Shown one piece after another: positions 26,726-34,782 of a DNA stretch of 64,000 bases (the stretch's first letter is position 1; each line of letters begins with the position of its first letter). A model generated the notes under the pieces. That model did no database searches. It saw nothing but the letters and a program-made list of their open reading frames with translations, and was not told the DNA's origin. The DNA is taken from the NCBI RefSeq assembly GCF_000373625.1, contig NZ_KB891995.1, positions 372,001-436,000 of the forward strand, in the 5' to 3' direction. The DNA comes from Streptomyces sp. LaPpAH-108. Lineage in GTDB: Bacteria > Actinomycetota > Actinomycetes > Streptomycetales > Streptomycetaceae. Both the position numbers and the translations under genes were made by a program.

Positions 26726-27342
26726 GCCTCCGGCCGCCACCCGGCGCCCCGCGCGAGCCGCAGCAGCGCCGGGGCGCCGATCCGCGCCCAGGGGAACGGC
26801 TCGCCCACCGGTGACCGGCTGTGCGTCAGGTCCACCACCCGCACCAGGGCGCGCTCGTCGACCTCGGCGGGACCGGTCTCGGCGATCAGCAGACCTGACG
26901 GCCGCAGCAGTTCACGGGCCCGCCGCAGCAGGGCGGGGACATCGCCGCCGATGCCGATGTTGCCGTCCATCAGCAGGACGGTGCCCCAGCCGCCCTCGCC
27001 GGGCAGCGGCTCGAACACCGAGCCGCGCAGGGCGGGGCCGCCGAGCCGGTGGGTGCGGGCGACGGCTTCCGCGCTCACGTCGACGCCGAGCACGCTGTGG
27101 CCGCGCGCGGCGAGTTCCGCGACCAGCCTGCCCGGGCCGCAGCCGATGTCGAGCACCGGGCCCGCGCAGCGGTCCAGTACGGCCCGGTCCACCGCGTCGG
27201 CGCCCGCGCACCAGCGCTCCACCTCCAGCGGCAGCAGCCAGCCGTCGTCCCGGCGCAGGAACAGCGGGCCCCGGCCGGTGCGCAGCGCGGTGGCGTACGG
27301 GTCGGAGGCGGCCCAGGCGGGCGGCGCGGTCGTGGCGCTCAT
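26581..27342 (-). CDS. class I SAM-dependent methyltransferase
   Basis: A 253-aa cytoplasmic protein with motif I VLDIGCGPGRLVAELA (about residue 64), followed by the acidic LGVDVSAEAV strand and LLMDGNIGIGGD (motif II region). A fourth block is LLRPSGLLIAETGP. The methyl acceptor is unknown; its operon partners are a DUF2064 sugar-nucleotide-type protein and a GT2 enzyme. It starts with ATGA overlapping the DUF2064 stop. The C-terminal about 30 residues (TNSSAEPPKRTAV...) lie in the overlap with the convergent membrane gene and look unlike the rest, so the functional protein may end near CFVALRSRR. Confidence 0.85.
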   Translation of the reverse strand: MSATTAPPAWAASDPYATALRTGRGPLFLRRDDGWLLPLEVERWCAGADAVDRAVLDRCAGPVLDIGCGPGRLVAELAARGHSVLGVDVSAEAVARTHRLGGPALRGSVFEPLPGEGGWGTVLLMDGNIGIGGDVPALLRRARELLRPSGLLIAETGPAEVDERALVRVVDLTHSRSPVGEPFPWARIGAPALLRLARGAGWRPEAQWAAGERCFVALRSRRTNSSAEPPKRTAVISSQRVRKPSGSSPVAER

Positions 27343-27956
27343 GACGCACCGCCGTCCGTACAGTCCGCGAGCCGCGCCGAGAAGGCGCCGTGCGGGACGA
27401 GGGCGGCGACCGCGCGGGCGTCGGCGGCGGTGTCCACGTCCCGCAGCCGGGGCAGATCCCGTACCCGCAGCCCGGCGGCGGCCAGCCGCTCGCGCTGCAC
27501 GGCCCCGGTCTCGGGCACCGACATCGGCACGCCCCGCAGCAGCGCGGGGTCGGGGCGGGCGAGTCCGAGGGCCCAGAAGCCGCCGTCCTCGGCCGGGCCG
27601 AACAGCGCGTCGCAGTCCGCGAAGTCCGCCGTCAGCAGCTCCGGGGTGACCTGCGGGGTGTCCATCCCGATCAGCAGCGCCGGTCCCGCGCACCGGGCGA
27701 AGGCGTCCGCCAGCCGCTCGTCCAGACCGCCCGCGCACTGCGGCACCACCTCGAAGCCGTCCGGCAGCCAGGGCCCGGGACGGCCGTCCAGCACCAGCAG
27801 CCGCCGTACGGCGGGCGCGGACGCCACCGCGCGCAGCGTGTCCGCGAGCGCGGCCTCGGCGAGCGCGGCGGCCTGCGCGGGCGAGAACGGCGGGGTGAGC
27901 CGCGTCTTGACCCGGCCGGGGCGTGGTTCCTTGGCGATGACGAGGAGAGTGGTCAC
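27339..27956 (-). CDS. DUF2064 / TIGR04282-type GT-A fold protein
   Basis: A 205-aa protein starting at GTG 27956 with GGAGG five bases upstream. The N-terminus TTLLVIAKEPRPGRVKTRLTPPFSP is the family hallmark (K-x-P-x-P-G-x-V-K-T-R). IGMDTPQVTPELL and FGPAEDGGFWALGL match the D-T-P and DGG-WxLG blocks. Related proteins include glycosyltransferase-like enzymes of arsenosugar and uncharacterised pathways. It is co-transcribed with the methyltransferase (4-bp overlap) and probably with the GT2 gene 88 bp upstream. Confidence 0.88.
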   Translation of the reverse strand: MTTLLVIAKEPRPGRVKTRLTPPFSPAQAAALAEAALADTLRAVASAPAVRRLLVLDGRPGPWLPDGFEVVPQCAGGLDERLADAFARCAGPALLIGMDTPQVTPELLTADFADCDALFGPAEDGGFWALGLARPDPALLRGVPMSVPETGAVQRERLAAAGLRVRDLPRLRDVDTAADARAVAALVPHGAFSARLADCTDGGAS

Positions 27957-28044
27957 CGGTGCCTCCGGAGGCCGGGTCGTGCGGGGCACGGGAGGTTCCG
28001 GCCCGCTCGGCGGTGGTGGGTGGGACGCGTCCCGGGCCGCGCGC

Positions 28045-28776
28045 TCACCGGCGTCCGCCCGCCGCCGTGCGCTCCCGCTCCCCCGCCGGGGCCTCGCGCA
28101 GCACCCGGCTCATGTCCCGTACCGCCTGCCAGGTGCCGCGCCAGGTGCCCGTCACCTTGGAGGCGCCGGTGCGCGGCAGATACGGCACGTCGTGCTCGGT
28201 GACGCGCCAGCCCGCGTCGGCCGCGCGCACCACCATCTGCAGGGGGTAGCCGCTGCGCCGGTCGGTCAGGCCGAGCCCGAGCAGCGCCTCGCGGCGGGCG
28301 GCGCGCACCGGGCCGAGGTCGCGCAGGGCGAGCCCGGTGCGGCGGCGCAGCAGCAGCGAGAGCGCGAGGTTCCCGGCGCGGGCGTGCGCGGGCCACGCGC
28401 CCCGCCCCTGCGGGCGCCGCCTGCCGAGCACCAAGTCGGCCCGCCCGGCCCTGACCTCCTCGACGAAGGGCACCAGCAGCGCGGGGTCCAGGGAGGCGTC
28501 GCAGTCGCAGAAGCAGACCACGTCGGCGGTGGCCGCGAGCAGCCCGGCATGGCAGGCGGCGCCGAAACCGCGCCGCTCCTCGCGGACGACCGTCGCGCCG
28601 AGGGAGCGGGCGATCTCCGCGGAGCCGTCGGTGGAGCCGTTGTCCACGACGAGCGCGCGCCACCCGGCCGGGACGCGCTCCAGCACCCAGGGCAGCGCCC
28701 CGGCCTCGTCGAGACAGGGCAGCACGACGTCCACGCCGGAACGGGCGGGAGAGGGGGAGTTGGTCACGGCCTTCAC
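28045..28776 (-). CDS. glycosyltransferase family 2 (polyprenyl-phosphate sugar synthase type)
   Basis: A 243-aa GT-A enzyme without membrane spans. Conserved blocks are VVLPCLDEAGALPWVLERVP, VDNGSTDGSAEIA, GFGAACHAGL and VVCFCDCDASLDP, holding the D-x-D metal site. These are typical of DPM1/GtrB-like transferases that load a sugar from a nucleotide onto polyprenyl phosphate. The ATG at 28776 is used; GTG 28767 is possible. It heads a likely three-gene minus-strand operon with the DUF2064 and methyltransferase genes and is divergent from the response regulator. Confidence 0.87.
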   Translation of the reverse strand: MKAVTNSPSPARSGVDVVLPCLDEAGALPWVLERVPAGWRALVVDNGSTDGSAEIARSLGATVVREERRGFGAACHAGLLAATADVVCFCDCDASLDPALLVPFVEEVRAGRADLVLGRRRPQGRGAWPAHARAGNLALSLLLRRRTGLALRDLGPVRAARREALLGLGLTDRRSGYPLQMVVRAADAGWRVTEHDVPYLPRTGASKVTGTWRGTWQAVRDMSRVLREAPAGERERTAAGGRR

Positions 28777-28881
28777 CCTACGAACCCGAACCGGGGCGAA
28801 CCGGACTTCGGCTCCTTACGAAACGCGGACGTCGGGGCCGGGCCGCGCCCCGCCCGGCGGCGCGGTGCGAGGCTGGAGAAC

Positions 28882-29823
28882 ATGCAGCAGCCGTACCCCG
28901 CCCCTCGCCCCGGACCCGCCTCCGCACGGGCGCCCGAGGCCACCGGCCGGATCCTGGTCGTCGACGACGATCCGACCGTCGCGGAGATCGTCACCGGCTA
29001 TCTGGTCCGCGCCGGACACCTGGTGGACCGCGCCGACGACGGCCCCGCCGCCCTCGCCCGCGCCGCCGCCCACTGGCCCGACCTCGTGGTCCTGGACCTG
29101 ATGCTGCCCGGCATGGACGGCCTGGAGGTGTGCGCGCGGCTGCGCGAACGCGGCCCGGTGCCGGTCATCATGCTCACCGCGCGCGGCGACGAGGACGACC
29201 GGGTCCTCGGCCTGGAGGTCGGCGCGGACGACTACGTCACCAAGCCGTTCAGTCCCCGCGAACTGGTGCTCCGGGTGGAGTCGGTCCTGCGCCGCACCCG
29301 GCCCGCGCCTGCGGCCGTACCGGCTCCCGCCCCGCTCGCCTCGGCCGGGCTCGCCGTCGACCCGGCCGCCCGCCGCGCCACCAAGCACGGTACGGAACTC
29401 GCGCTCACCCTGCGCGAATTCGACCTCCTCGCCTTCTTCCTGCGCCATCCCGGGCGTGCCTTCGGGCGCGAGGAGCTGATGCGCGAGGTGTGGGGCTGGG
29501 ACTTCGGCGACCTGTCGACCGTCACCGTCCATGTGCGGCGGCTGCGCGGCAAGATCGAGGACGATCCGGCGAACCCGCGGCTCATCCGGACGGTGTGGGG
29601 GGTCGGCTACCGGTTCGCGCCGCTCGACGGCCCCGGCGGCTCGGCGGGGGACGCGGGGGCCGGTGAGGGCGCGGTGTCCGGGCTCGCCTCCGAGGAGTCG
29701 GGGGGCGACGGTGCCGGGGGCGGGCCGCGTGCGCACGGGGCCGCCGTGTCCGGGGCCGACGCCGACGGATCTTCCGCGACCGGCCCGCGTGCCGACGGCC
29801 CCGCCGTCCGCGAGGAGGGCTGA
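28882..29823 (+). CDS. OmpR-family response regulator
   Basis: A 313-aa regulator. The receiver domain (about residues 24-140) has the acidic pair in VVDDDPTV, the phospho-acceptor Asp in LVVLDLMLPGMDGLEV, the Thr in VIMLTAR and the Lys in YVTKPFSP. The winged-helix DNA-binding domain (about 155-250) contains LTLREFDLLAFFLRHPGRAF, TVTVHVRRLRGKIEDDP and TVWGVGYRF. The last 55 residues are a disordered Gly/Ala/Ser/Asp tail, unusual for the family. A GGAG precedes the ATG at 28882. The kinase gene starts one base after its stop. Confidence 0.94.
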   Translation: MQQPYPAPRPGPASARAPEATGRILVVDDDPTVAEIVTGYLVRAGHLVDRADDGPAALARAAAHWPDLVVLDLMLPGMDGLEVCARLRERGPVPVIMLTARGDEDDRVLGLEVGADDYVTKPFSPRELVLRVESVLRRTRPAPAAVPAPAPLASAGLAVDPAARRATKHGTELALTLREFDLLAFFLRHPGRAFGREELMREVWGWDFGDLSTVTVHVRRLRGKIEDDPANPRLIRTVWGVGYRFAPLDGPGGSAGDAGAGEGAVSGLASEESGGDGAGGGPRAHGAAVSGADADGSSATGPRADGPAVREEG

Positions 29824-29824
29824 C

Positions 29825-30937
29825 ATGCGCGACATGCTGCTCATCGCCCTCTACGCCTTCCTCGCCGCCGCGGCCACCGGCCTGGCCGGGGCGGCCGTCC
29901 TGCGGCTCATCCGGCGCCGTTCGCTGACCGCCTCCCTCGCCGTGGTGGCGGGCGTCGGGGTGTTCGCGATGCTGGCGGGCACCATGGCCGTGGCCTGGGC
30001 GATGTTCCTGTCCGCGCACGACCTCCGGGTGGTCACCACCGTCGTCGCGATGGCCGCCGTCGTCTCCCTGCTCAGCGCGCTGCTGCTCGGCCGCCGGGTG
30101 GTGGCACGCAGCCGGGAACTCACCGACGCCGCGCGCAACTTCGGGGACGGGGACGCCTTCGCCGCGCCCGCCGCCCCGGCCACCGCCGAACTCGACGAGC
30201 TGAGCCGCGAACTGGCCGCCACCAGCGCCCGGCTCGCCGCCTCCCGCGCACGCGAGCGCGCCCTGGAGGCGTCCCGGCGCGAACTGGTCGCCTGGATCTC
30301 GCACGACCTGCGCACCCCGCTCGCCGGACTGCGCGCCATGTCGGAGGCGCTGGAGGACGGGGTGGCCGCCGACCCCGGCCGCTACCTCCGCCAGATCCGC
30401 ACCGAGGTGGAACGCCTCAACGACATGGTCGGCGACCTCTTCGAGCTGTCCCGCATCCACGCCGGGACGCTCCCCCTCAACCCGGCCCGGGTCTCGCTGT
30501 ACGACCTGGTCGGCGACGCCCTCGACGGCGTCGGCCCGCTCGCCCGCGAACACGGGGTACGGCTGGTGGGCGACGGGGTGCAGCCGGTGCCGGTCGAGGT
30601 GGACGGCAAGGAGATGAGCCGCGTCCTGGCCAACCTGCTCGTCAACGCCATCCGCCGCACCCCCGCCGACGGCACGGTGGCCGTCGCCGCCCGGCAGGCC
30701 CCGGAGGGCGTGGTGCTGACGGTGACCGACGGCTGCGGCGGCATCCCCGAGGCGGACCTGCCGCGCGTCTTCGACACCGGCTGGCGCGGCACGGACGCGC
30801 GGACGCCTCCGGCGGGTGCCGGGCTCGGGCTCGCCATCGTGCGGGGCATCGTGGAGGCCCACCAGGGCCGGGCGAGCGTCCGGAACATCCCCGGCGGCTG
30901 CCGCTTCGAGGTGACGCTGCCGGCTCCGGCTCACTGA
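29825..30937 (+). CDS. sensor histidine kinase
   Basis: A 370-aa membrane kinase with three membrane spans in the first 95 residues and only short external loops, followed by a HAMP-like linker (SRELTDAARNFGDGD). The HisKA box is VAWISHDLRTPLAG. The catalytic domain shows NLLVNAIRRTP (N box), VTDGCGGIP (G1) and GLGLAIVRGI (G2). The lack of a large sensor domain suggests sensing within the membrane or envelope. It is cotranscribed with the response regulator. The flanking glycosyltransferase genes suggest, without proof, that the pair responds to envelope state. Confidence 0.93.
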   Translation: MRDMLLIALYAFLAAAATGLAGAAVLRLIRRRSLTASLAVVAGVGVFAMLAGTMAVAWAMFLSAHDLRVVTTVVAMAAVVSLLSALLLGRRVVARSRELTDAARNFGDGDAFAAPAAPATAELDELSRELAATSARLAASRARERALEASRRELVAWISHDLRTPLAGLRAMSEALEDGVAADPGRYLRQIRTEVERLNDMVGDLFELSRIHAGTLPLNPARVSLYDLVGDALDGVGPLAREHGVRLVGDGVQPVPVEVDGKEMSRVLANLLVNAIRRTPADGTVAVAARQAPEGVVLTVTDGCGGIPEADLPRVFDTGWRGTDARTPPAGAGLGLAIVRGIVEAHQGRASVRNIPGGCRFEVTLPAPAH

Positions 30938-31008
30938 GACCGGCGAGCGCCACGGGGGTCAGCGGGCGTCACGGGGGTCGGCGCGCGTGCGCGAACTCCG
31001 CGGAGGCA

Positions 31009-31998
31009 TCAGCGGCCGTGCGCGAACTCCGCCATCCCCTCCGCGAATCCGACCTCCGGCTTCCAGCCCAGCTCGGCCCGCAGCCGCGAGGAGTCGGCGG
31101 TGACATGCCGGACGTCCCCGAGCCGGTACTCGCCGGTGACCACCGGCTCCGGCCCGCCGTACGCCCCGGCCAGCGCCCGCGCCAGCTCGCCGACCGTACG
31201 CGGCTCACCGCTGCCGGTGTTGTACGCGCTCAGCGTGCCCGGCCGCTCCGGCGCCGCCAGCGCGGTCACGTTGGCGGCGGCCACGTCCCGCACGTGCACG
31301 AAGTCCCGCCGCTGGCCCCCGTCCTCGAAGACCCGCGGTGCCGCACCGCGCTCCAGCGCCGAGCGGAAGAACGCGGCGACCCCTGCGTAGGGGGTGTCGC
31401 GGGGCATCCGGGGGCCGTAGACGTTGTGGTAGCGCAGCGAGAAGGCGGTGCCGCCCGTGGCGCGGGCCCACGCGGCGGCCAGGTGCTCCTGGGCCAGCTT
31501 GGTCGCCGCGTACACATTGCGCGGATCGGCCGGGGCGTCCTCGCCGACCAGGCCGGGGACCAGCGCCTGACCGCAGCGCGGGCACGGCGGCTCGAAACGG
31601 CCCGCCGCCAGGTCGGCCTCCGCGCGCGGGCCCGGCCGTACGTCACCGTGGGCCGGGCAGGCGTAACGGCCCTCGCCGTACACCACCATCGACCCGGCGA
31701 GCACCAGCCGTCCCACCCCGGCCCGGGCCATCGCGGCCAGCAGGACGGCGGTGCCGAGGTCGTTGCGGGAGACGTACTCGGCCGCGTCGGACACCCCGTC
31801 GCCCAAGCCGACTTGGGCCGCCTGGTGACAGACCGCGTCCACGCCGGTCAGCGCCCGGGACACCGCGTCCGCGTCTCGCACGTCGGCGCCGGGATCGTCG
31901 CGCACGTCGTACACCACCGGTTCGTGCCCGTGCGCCCGCAGCGCGTCCACGACATGAGACCCGATGAACCCGGCACCGCCGGTGACCAGTACCCGCAT
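31009..31998 (-). CDS. extended SDR NAD-dependent sugar-nucleotide epimerase/dehydratase
   Basis: A 329-aa enzyme with the Rossmann signature VTGGAGFIGSHVVDAL, a Ser-x-x-x catalytic strand (LAGSMVVYGEG) and the YxxxK pair in YAATKLAQE. Between them is an insertion with four cysteine/histidine ligands (CPAHG and CPRCG), like a small Zn ribbon. This is seen in dTDP-L-rhamnose 4-epimerase-type enzymes, so such a substrate is possible. Its neighbour is a GT2 gene on the same strand. Sixteen bases of its 3' end (31017-31032) are repeated at 30986-31001. Confidence 0.88.
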   Translation of the reverse strand: MRVLVTGGAGFIGSHVVDALRAHGHEPVVYDVRDDPGADVRDADAVSRALTGVDAVCHQAAQVGLGDGVSDAAEYVSRNDLGTAVLLAAMARAGVGRLVLAGSMVVYGEGRYACPAHGDVRPGPRAEADLAAGRFEPPCPRCGQALVPGLVGEDAPADPRNVYAATKLAQEHLAAAWARATGGTAFSLRYHNVYGPRMPRDTPYAGVAAFFRSALERGAAPRVFEDGGQRRDFVHVRDVAAANVTALAAPERPGTLSAYNTGSGEPRTVGELARALAGAYGGPEPVVTGEYRLGDVRHVTADSSRLRAELGWKPEVGFAEGMAEFAHGR

Positions 31999-32033
31999 AC
32001 GGCCACGCTAGGCCCGCGCGCCGCCCGGCTCCC

Positions 32034-32057
32034 GTCGTGACGTCCGTACGTCACGAC
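32034..32057. promoter_or_regulatory. 10-bp perfect dyad between GT2 and epimerase genes
   Basis: GTCGTGACGT, CCGT, then ACGTCACGAC. It lies 16 bp after the GT2 stop and 36 bp before the epimerase start, so it may be a terminator hairpin or an operator. Confidence 0.55.
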
Positions 32058-32073
32058 TCCGTAAGGACGCGGT

Positions 32074-32820
32074 TCACGGCGTCCACCGCCACCCCGAGGC
32101 GTGCAGCGCCTCCGCCCGGTCGACGGCGATCTCCACGCGCAGCCGGGCCTCCTCCTCGTCGCGGAAGTCGGCGGTGGCGGTGTGCTGGGTGGGGTGCTTG
32201 CGGTAGAGGGTGCCGGGGGCCGACTGCATCCAGCCGGGGCTGACCGCCTCGCAGCTCAGCACCAGGGCGCCGTCCTCGAAGGCGGGGAGCGCGGGCCAGC
32301 CGCCGAGCAGCCGGACCAGGGTGGTACGGGCGGTCAGCGTGGTGCCCACCACCGGCATCTCGCCCCGCTTGGCACCGTCCAGGAGGGCACGGGCGGGCAG
32401 CGGGCCGGGCGCGGGGTCGTACGGTCCCGGCACCAGGCTGCCGTCGGGCAGCAGATCCAGACAGGGGGCGACGGTCCAGCTGTAGGCGGGGTGGGCGGTC
32501 AGGACCTCGATGTCCCGGGCGAGCGTGGCGGGGTCGGGCAGCAGATCGTCGGCGTCCACGCAGCGCAGCAGGGTGCCGGTGGCGCGGGCCAGACCGAGGG
32601 TGCGGGCGCGGGCGGCGCCGCCCTGGCGGCCGGTGCCCCGGGAGATCCAGGGGGCGTCCGGCACGGCGGCCAGCGGGGTGCCGGTACGGCCGTCCTCCTG
32701 GAGCACCCACTCAAGGCGCCAGCCCTCGGGCAGCCGTTGCCCGGCCAGACAGTCGTGCAGCTCGCGCAGATACGCGTGCCCTCCGTCGTGGACAGGCGTG
32801 AGCACGGTGAGCGTCGGCAT
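32074..32820 (-). CDS. glycosyltransferase family 2
   Basis: A 248-aa GT-A enzyme. The N-terminus TLTVLTPVHDGGHAYLREL, the WVLQEDGRTG strand, GGAARARTLGLARATG and the metal-binding LLRCVDADDLLPDP follow the GT2 order. A second conserved block is PAFEDGALVLSCEA. The acceptor is unknown. It is co-directional with the epimerase gene 75 bp downstream, which suggests one sugar pathway. The strong hairpin at 32890-32918 separates it from the sulfonate operon. Confidence 0.85.
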   Translation of the reverse strand: MPTLTVLTPVHDGGHAYLRELHDCLAGQRLPEGWRLEWVLQEDGRTGTPLAAVPDAPWISRGTGRQGGAARARTLGLARATGTLLRCVDADDLLPDPATLARDIEVLTAHPAYSWTVAPCLDLLPDGSLVPGPYDPAPGPLPARALLDGAKRGEMPVVGTTLTARTTLVRLLGGWPALPAFEDGALVLSCEAVSPGWMQSAPGTLYRKHPTQHTATADFRDEEEARLRVEIAVDRAEALHASGWRWTP

Positions 32821-32889
32821 GGACGGCGCTTCCCTTCGGCGGGCTCGGTGGGCTCTGAGGCTCTGCAGTCCTCCGGCCTTACGGACGAC

Positions 32890-32918
32890 GTCGGCGGAAC
32901 CGCAGCGGTTCCGCCGAC
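32890..32918. terminator. 14-bp perfect hairpin ending the sulfonate operon
   Basis: GTCGGCGGAACCGC, one base, then its exact complement. It lies 26 bp downstream of the dioxygenase stop. Confidence 0.8.
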
Positions 32919-32943
32919 CCCATCGTGCCCTCCGCAGCGGCTG

Positions 32944-33861
32944 TCAGCCGAGCGGGGATGTTTCACGTGAAACGGACAAGGTTTCACGTGAAACACCGAA
33001 CGGGACATCCCCGGCCAGCGTGATCCGGTGCATGACCCGGTGCTGGTCGCCGTAGTCGCGGTTGGCGTAGTGCGCCGTGCTGCGGTTGTCCCACAGGGCG
33101 ACATCGCCCGGCCGCCAGCGGTGCCGCACGATGTGCTCGGGCTTGGTCAGGTGGGCGTAGAGGATGTCGAGCAGCCCCCGGCTCTCGTACTCGGAGACCC
33201 CGGCGATGTGCGAGGTGAAGCCCGGATTCACGAACAGGCCCTTACGGCCGCTCTCGGGGTGCACGCGCACCACCGGGTGCTCCACGGGCACGAGTTCGGT
33301 GACGACCTCGCCGTCCCAGAGGTTGCCCTGGCCCTGTCGCCGCTGGGCCAGGTAGTAGCCGAAGGCGCGGTTGCCGTCGTGCACGGCGGTGAGTGTGTCG
33401 AGGTGGGCGCGCAGGCCGGGCGACAGCGACTCATAGGCGAGCTGGCTGTCCGCCCAGGTGGTGTCGCCACCGTGCGGCGGCAGGACGACCGCGCGCAGGA
33501 TGGAGATCGCGGGCGGACGCCGTACGAAGGTGACATCGGTGTGCCACACGTCGGAGAAGCCGTTGTCCTGGCTGTCCAGGGCGTACACCTCCGGTGCCAC
33601 GTCACCGGAGTCGTGGACCGGGTGCCCGGCGGTGACCTCGCCGAGGCGCCGGCCGAACTCGATCTGCTGGGCGTCGTCGAGGTTCTGGCCGCTGACGAAG
33701 AGCACCTTGTGCTCGACCAGGGCCGCGCGGACGGCGGTCACCTCGTCGTCGGTGAGCCGGGCCAGGTCGATGCCGTCGATCTCGGCGCCGAAGCTCGGCC
33801 CGAGCTTGGTCAGCGGAAGCTGGACGGCGGTGGCGGGGGAGCGGTCGCTGGTGATGCTCAA
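32944..33861 (-). CDS. TauD/TfdA-family Fe(II)/2OG dioxygenase (sulfonate or alkylsulfate type)
   Basis: A 305-aa enzyme that would release sulfite or sulfate from an organosulfur compound using Fe(II), 2-oxoglutarate and O2. The iron ligands are visible in DVWHTDVTF (H-T-D) and in HRVMHRITLAGD. LPPHGGDTTWADSQLAYESL and LWDNRSTAHYANRD with the 2OG-binding Arg are family blocks. It is the last gene of the operon after the ABC transporter genes. The C-terminal 16 residues, including VSRETLSVSRET, are specified by two embedded parS sites and lie beyond the usual family end, so they are probably dispensable. Confidence 0.9.
   Translation of the reverse strand: MSITSDRSPATAVQLPLTKLGPSFGAEIDGIDLARLTDDEVTAVRAALVEHKVLFVSGQNLDDAQQIEFGRRLGEVTAGHPVHDSGDVAPEVYALDSQDNGFSDVWHTDVTFVRRPPAISILRAVVLPPHGGDTTWADSQLAYESLSPGLRAHLDTLTAVHDGNRAFGYYLAQRRQGQGNLWDGEVVTELVPVEHPVVRVHPESGRKGLFVNPGFTSHIAGVSEYESRGLLDILYAHLTKPEHIVRHRWRPGDVALWDNRSTAHYANRDYGDQHRVMHRITLAGDVPFGVSRETLSVSRETSPLG
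32960..32973. promoter_or_regulatory. parS: parS site 1 (ParB-binding centromere)
   Basis: GTTTCACGTGAAAC is a perfect match to the Streptomyces parS palindrome, and lies inside the 3' end of the dioxygenase gene, where it encodes VSRET. Confidence 0.93.
32981..32994. promoter_or_regulatory. parS: parS site 2 (ParB-binding centromere)
   Basis: A second perfect GTTTCACGTGAAAC, with its centre exactly 21 bp (two helical turns) from site 1. It is in the same reading frame and again encodes VSRET. Confidence 0.93.
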
Positions 33862-33954
33862 CGGGGGCTTCCTTTCCTGGAGTTCCGGAAGGGTTCCGGA
33901 GGGATTCCGGAGGGGTGCCGTGACGCACGGCTCCCGGTTTCCGTGCGGTCGGGG

Positions 33955-34782
33955 TCAGGCGGCGGCGGACTTGACGGCGTGCGAGACCCGCGCGCGCAGC
34001 TCGGCGAACTCCCGTGACTCGCGCAGCGCGTCGGCGTCCACCCCCGCGCGCGGGAGCGGCACCGGCAGGTCCAGGGCGACGGTCCCGGGGCTCTTGGAGA
34101 GCACGACGATGCGGGAGCCGAGGAACACCGCCTCGTCGGCGGAGTGGGTCACGAACACGGTGGTCCGCCCGGTGCGGGCGGTCACCTCGCGCACGTCCTC
34201 CTGGAGCCGTTCCCGGGTCAGTGCGTCCAGCGCGGCGAACGGCTCGTCAAGGAGGAACAGCGGATGCTCGGCCGCGAGCGCGCGGGCGATGGCCACGCGC
34301 TGACGCTGCCCGCCCGAGATCTCCCACACCCGCCGCCGCTCGGTCCCGCCGAGCCCGACCCGCTCCAGCAGCTCCGCCCGCCGCTCGGGCCACGCGGCGC
34401 GCTGGACGCCCGCGTAGCGCAGGGCCAGGTCGACGTTGCCGCCGACCGTGCGCCACGGGAACAGCCGGGGCGTCTGGAACACCACGCCCGCCGCGTGACC
34501 GGGCCGGGGCTCGGCGCCCGCCACCCGCACCGCGCCGTCGGTGGGCCGCTCGAACCCGGCGATCAGCCGCAGCAGCGTGCTCTTGCCGCAGCCGGAGGCG
34601 CCGACCAGCACCAGGAACTCACCGGCGGGCACCGTGAGATCGACGGGTCCGACGGCGGTGAAGGCGTCGCGCCCCTGGCCGTAGCGATGGCTGACCCGCT
34701 CCAGCCGTACGGCCTCCGTGCGGACGTCGTTCCCGGACTTCCCGGACTTCCCTGACTTCGCGGTCAGCTCACTCGAGGCCAT
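33955..34782 (-). CDS. sulfonate-type ABC transporter ATP-binding protein
   Basis: A 275-aa ATPase of the SsuB/TauB/NrtD group. Walker A is GASGCGKSTLL, the Q-loop is VFQTPRLFPW, the ABC signature is ISGGQRQR, Walker B is LFLLDEPFAALD and the switch His is in VFVTHSADEA. The N-terminus has a small repeat (SGKSGKSG). The start overlaps the end of the binding-protein gene by 14 bp, and the GAAGGGA site lies inside that gene, so translation is coupled. Confidence 0.93.
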   Translation of the reverse strand: MASSELTAKSGKSGKSGNDVRTEAVRLERVSHRYGQGRDAFTAVGPVDLTVPAGEFLVLVGASGCGKSTLLRLIAGFERPTDGAVRVAGAEPRPGHAAGVVFQTPRLFPWRTVGGNVDLALRYAGVQRAAWPERRAELLERVGLGGTERRRVWEISGGQRQRVAIARALAAEHPLFLLDEPFAALDALTRERLQEDVREVTARTGRTTVFVTHSADEAVFLGSRIVVLSKSPGTVALDLPVPLPRAGVDADALRESREFAELRARVSHAVKSAAA

